Source: CAIXZV01 sp963697365
GTDB taxonomy: Bacteria > Chloroflexota > Limnocylindria > Limnocylindrales > CSP1-4
Assembly (NCBI GenBank): GCA_963697365.1
Contig: CAVONT010000002.1
Location: forward strand, 114,017 to 178,016
DNA: 64,000 bases
Direction: 5' to 3'
Position numbers and translations under genes: made by a program
In this document: in pieces, positions 62,310-64,000 of the stretch
How positions within the stretch are numbered: position 1 is the stretch's first letter
How the letters are laid out: the number at the start of each line of letters is the position of its first letter
Notes under the pieces: model-generated
The model's input: only the letters and a program-made list of their open reading frames with translations
Told to the model about the DNA's origin: nothing
The model's database searches: none

Positions 62310-64000
62310 GCGCCAGGGGGGTGGCGGCACTGGCGGGGCTCGTCCTGCTCGGCGCCGCGGCCGTGGTCTGCGCGGCATCCGCGCTCTCGCTCGCTGGCGA
62401 TGAGGGATTTCGTCCTGCCGGTCTCGCTGCTGATGGCGTCGGTGATCCTCGTGGTGCCGGCGGCCCTGCTGGCCGTCGGCGTCCTTGTCCGCCGACGCCG
62501 CCGGCTCGCGTGGACGCTGCTGCTCGCGGGCAGCGTCATTCGCGGTGCTGGCCCTGACCCTCGGCTGGTCCAGCATGTGGCCCCTCCGGACGGCGGCGAC
62601 GGCGTCCACCGTGGACTTCGCCGGGGCGCACGCGCGGCCCGTCGACGTGGCGACCGGGTCGACCCACGCGTGCGCCCTCCTTGACGACGGGACCGTGTGG
62701 TGCTGGGGCAGCAACCTCGGTGGCCAGCTGGGCTCGTGGGAGTACGAGACCGAGCCCCCGATGTCTATGAGCGCCACGCCGATCCGGGTGCCGGGCGTGA
62801 CGGGTGCGACGGCGATCGCGGCAAGCGGCCTGTCGACCTGCGCCATCGACCGTGGGCGCCTCGTGTGCTGGGGCGGCTCCCCGCCCTGGGGCGACTGCGA
62901 ATGGGGGGATGGCTCCCGCAGTGCTCTCTCGTGGACACCGCGATCCCCGGGCCCGTACAGGGTGGCACTGGCGAGACAACGCTGGACGCCGCCGTCGCCG
63001 CGACGTGCATGTGGGGGACGACCGACGGAGCTGTTGGCTGCCCGGGTGGACCGAGCTCCGTGTCCGGCGTGTCCGCCCTCGCCATGGGCGACATGCACGG
63101 CTGCATCGTGGCGGACGGCCGGGTGCACTGCTGGGGCACCAACGTGGCCGGCGAGCTCGGCATGGGTGCGGTGCCGGCGCGGACGCCCGACGACGGCCCC
63201 GAGCCGCCACGCTGGGGCAACCCGGTCACCGGGATCGAGACGGCACGCACGGTGTCGGTCGGGACCGACGCGACCTGCGCCGGCATCCGGGATGCGGACG
63301 GGGGGCCGGACGAGCTGCGGTGCTGGGGCCGGGCCGCCTATGACGCCTTCGGCTTCACCCCGCGAGCGACCCTGGCACGCCGTTCGGGGTGCCCGACGGG
63401 GTGGATCCGTCGCGCTTCCCGGTGGATCCCTGCCCGTTGTGCATGGATCCCGCAACGGCCCCGGTGCGCTGCGACGAGCGCACACGGACGGACGAGGTGG
63501 AGTCGATCTGGATGGCGACCACCGAGGCGCCTGGCGACCTCGGCGGTCCGGTGATCGGACACCGGCTCCGGCGTCGGGACGTGCGCCGTCGTCGCGGGCA
63601 GGGCGGTGTGCTGGGGCCTGATGTTTGGCATGGAGGCGGGCGGCCTCCGGGTGTCGGAGGCCCTCGCCATCCGGCCGCTCGAAGGCCTTGACGGGATCAG
63701 TCGGATTGCGACCTCGACGTTCTCGTCCTGTGCGATCGCCGGCGGCCGGGTCCGCTGCTGGGGCCTGGCGTGGTCCGGGACAGCTCGGCCTCCCCTACCC
63801 CTTCGGCGCCGCCGACCTTGCCGTGCCCATCGGCCTGCTGGCGCTGGTGGTCGTGGCCATGGCTGCCGCGTACGGGACGCTCGGCATCTACCAGGTCGAC
63901 ACCCGCCGGAAGGCGGCCCTCGCCGGCGTGGCGGCGGGCACCCTGGACCTCGGGCGGTGGTCGCTCGTCCGGCCACGGTGTTCGCGCTGGCCAGCCTCGC
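62306..64000 (+). CDS. RCC1-repeat membrane protein, frameshifted and cut by the window edge
   Basis: Starts at ATG 62306 overlapping the regulator stop. Hydrophobic helices (GVAALAGLVLLGAAAVVCAA, FVLPVSLLMASVILVVPAAL, FAVLALTLGWSSMWPL) precede RCC1-type repeats with the G-S-x-H-x-C-A-L...W-C-W-G-x-N-x-x-G-Q-L-G pattern: VATGSTHACALLDDGTVWCW, GDMHGCIVADGRVHCWGTN, VSVGTDATCAGIRDADG, TSTFSSCAIAGGRVRCWGL. A further helix (VPIGLLALVVVAMAAAYGTL) appears near 63830. Frames change near 62400, 62535, 62930 and 63390 and several more times, so the protein cannot be read continuously. RCC1-like beta-propellers in bacteria are usually surface or secreted modules. Confidence 0.6.

Noticed and set aside
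1..64000. Programmed frameshifting or alternative decoding as the cause of the many breaks
   Set aside because: Breaks occur at unrelated sites without slippery heptamers, both insertions and deletions are needed, and adjacent long genes are clean; sequence error is simpler.

Overview
The window is a G+C-rich bacterial chromosome segment with mostly G/C third codon positions. It has the flavour of uncultured Chloroflexota (Limnocylindria/Ellin6529-like): GTP-dependent PEP carboxykinase, a pyridoxamine-oxidase-fold (F420-type) protein, a non-pyrrolysine MttB homologue, fasciclin and DoxX-Rieske proteins, and a Hox-type NiFe hydrogenase. The phylum is an inference; an actinobacterial-type lineage cannot be excluded. 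There are no phage genes, insertion sequences, CRISPR arrays or rRNA genes. One tRNA-Gly(CCC) is present.

Layout. 0-3.6 kb: the 5' end of pyrR with two PyrR-type RNA hairpins in its leader, an exported RlpA-like protein, and a sigma/anti-sigma pair with a long extracellular sensor domain. 3.6-10.2 kb: galT and lipB (overlapping), an old-yellow-enzyme-type Fe-S flavoprotein, a VOC protein and an aldehyde dehydrogenase, nearly all broken by single-base indels. 10.3-14.2 kb: a single-chain (PreT-PreA fused) dihydropyrimidine dehydrogenase, then a TetR regulator with a 15-bp-arm palindromic operator facing a small membrane protein. 14.3-20.6 kb: an OafA-type acyltransferase-SGNH protein, a second SGNH hydrolase, a membrane protein, a UBP zinc finger and a ferritin-like protein. 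20.7-26.5 kb: tRNA-Gly, a TPR protein, a toroid-GGDEF fusion and an EEP nuclease-HD hydrolase fusion. 26.8-38.7 kb: nucleotide-sugar dehydrogenase, a cNMP-binding protein, MFS, a PPOX-fold protein, GH3 glycosidase, amidohydrolase, a DUF2652-SRPBCC protein, and a fasciclin lipoprotein containing a perfect internal duplication. 38.8-47.8 kb: a PAS-adenylate cyclase, DUF1269, RidA, an MFS-cNMP fusion, pckG, a DHA2 transporter and an exported protein. 47.9-54.5 kb: an MttB-family methyltransferase divergent from a sarcosine/dimethylglycine-dehydrogenase-like flavoprotein, a DoxX-Rieske protein and a Ca/Na antiporter. 54.8-61.3 kb: a complete hoxEFUYH operon in which HoxF is fused to a GltD-type NADPH:FAD module. 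61.6-64 kb: a NarL-type response regulator and an RCC1-repeat membrane protein running off the right edge.

How the genes work together. The Hox operon is the metabolic centrepiece: HoxYH handles H2, HoxU carries electrons through Fe-S clusters, and HoxE/HoxF form an NADH site. The fused GltD module would add a second pyridine-nucleotide site, suggesting NAD/NADP coupling or flavin-based bifurcation. A likely cAMP circuit (cyclase plus two cNMP-binding proteins) lies between 28.8 and 43.1 kb. MttB plus the FAD-GcvT protein suggests methyl-group catabolism of betaine- or methylamine-type substrates.

Reliability. About half of the genes read as one protein only if one or more single-base indels are corrected, including housekeeping genes. 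This looks like uncorrected long-read error rather than mass pseudogenisation. For those genes I give the span of the whole homologous region and list the approximate break points.
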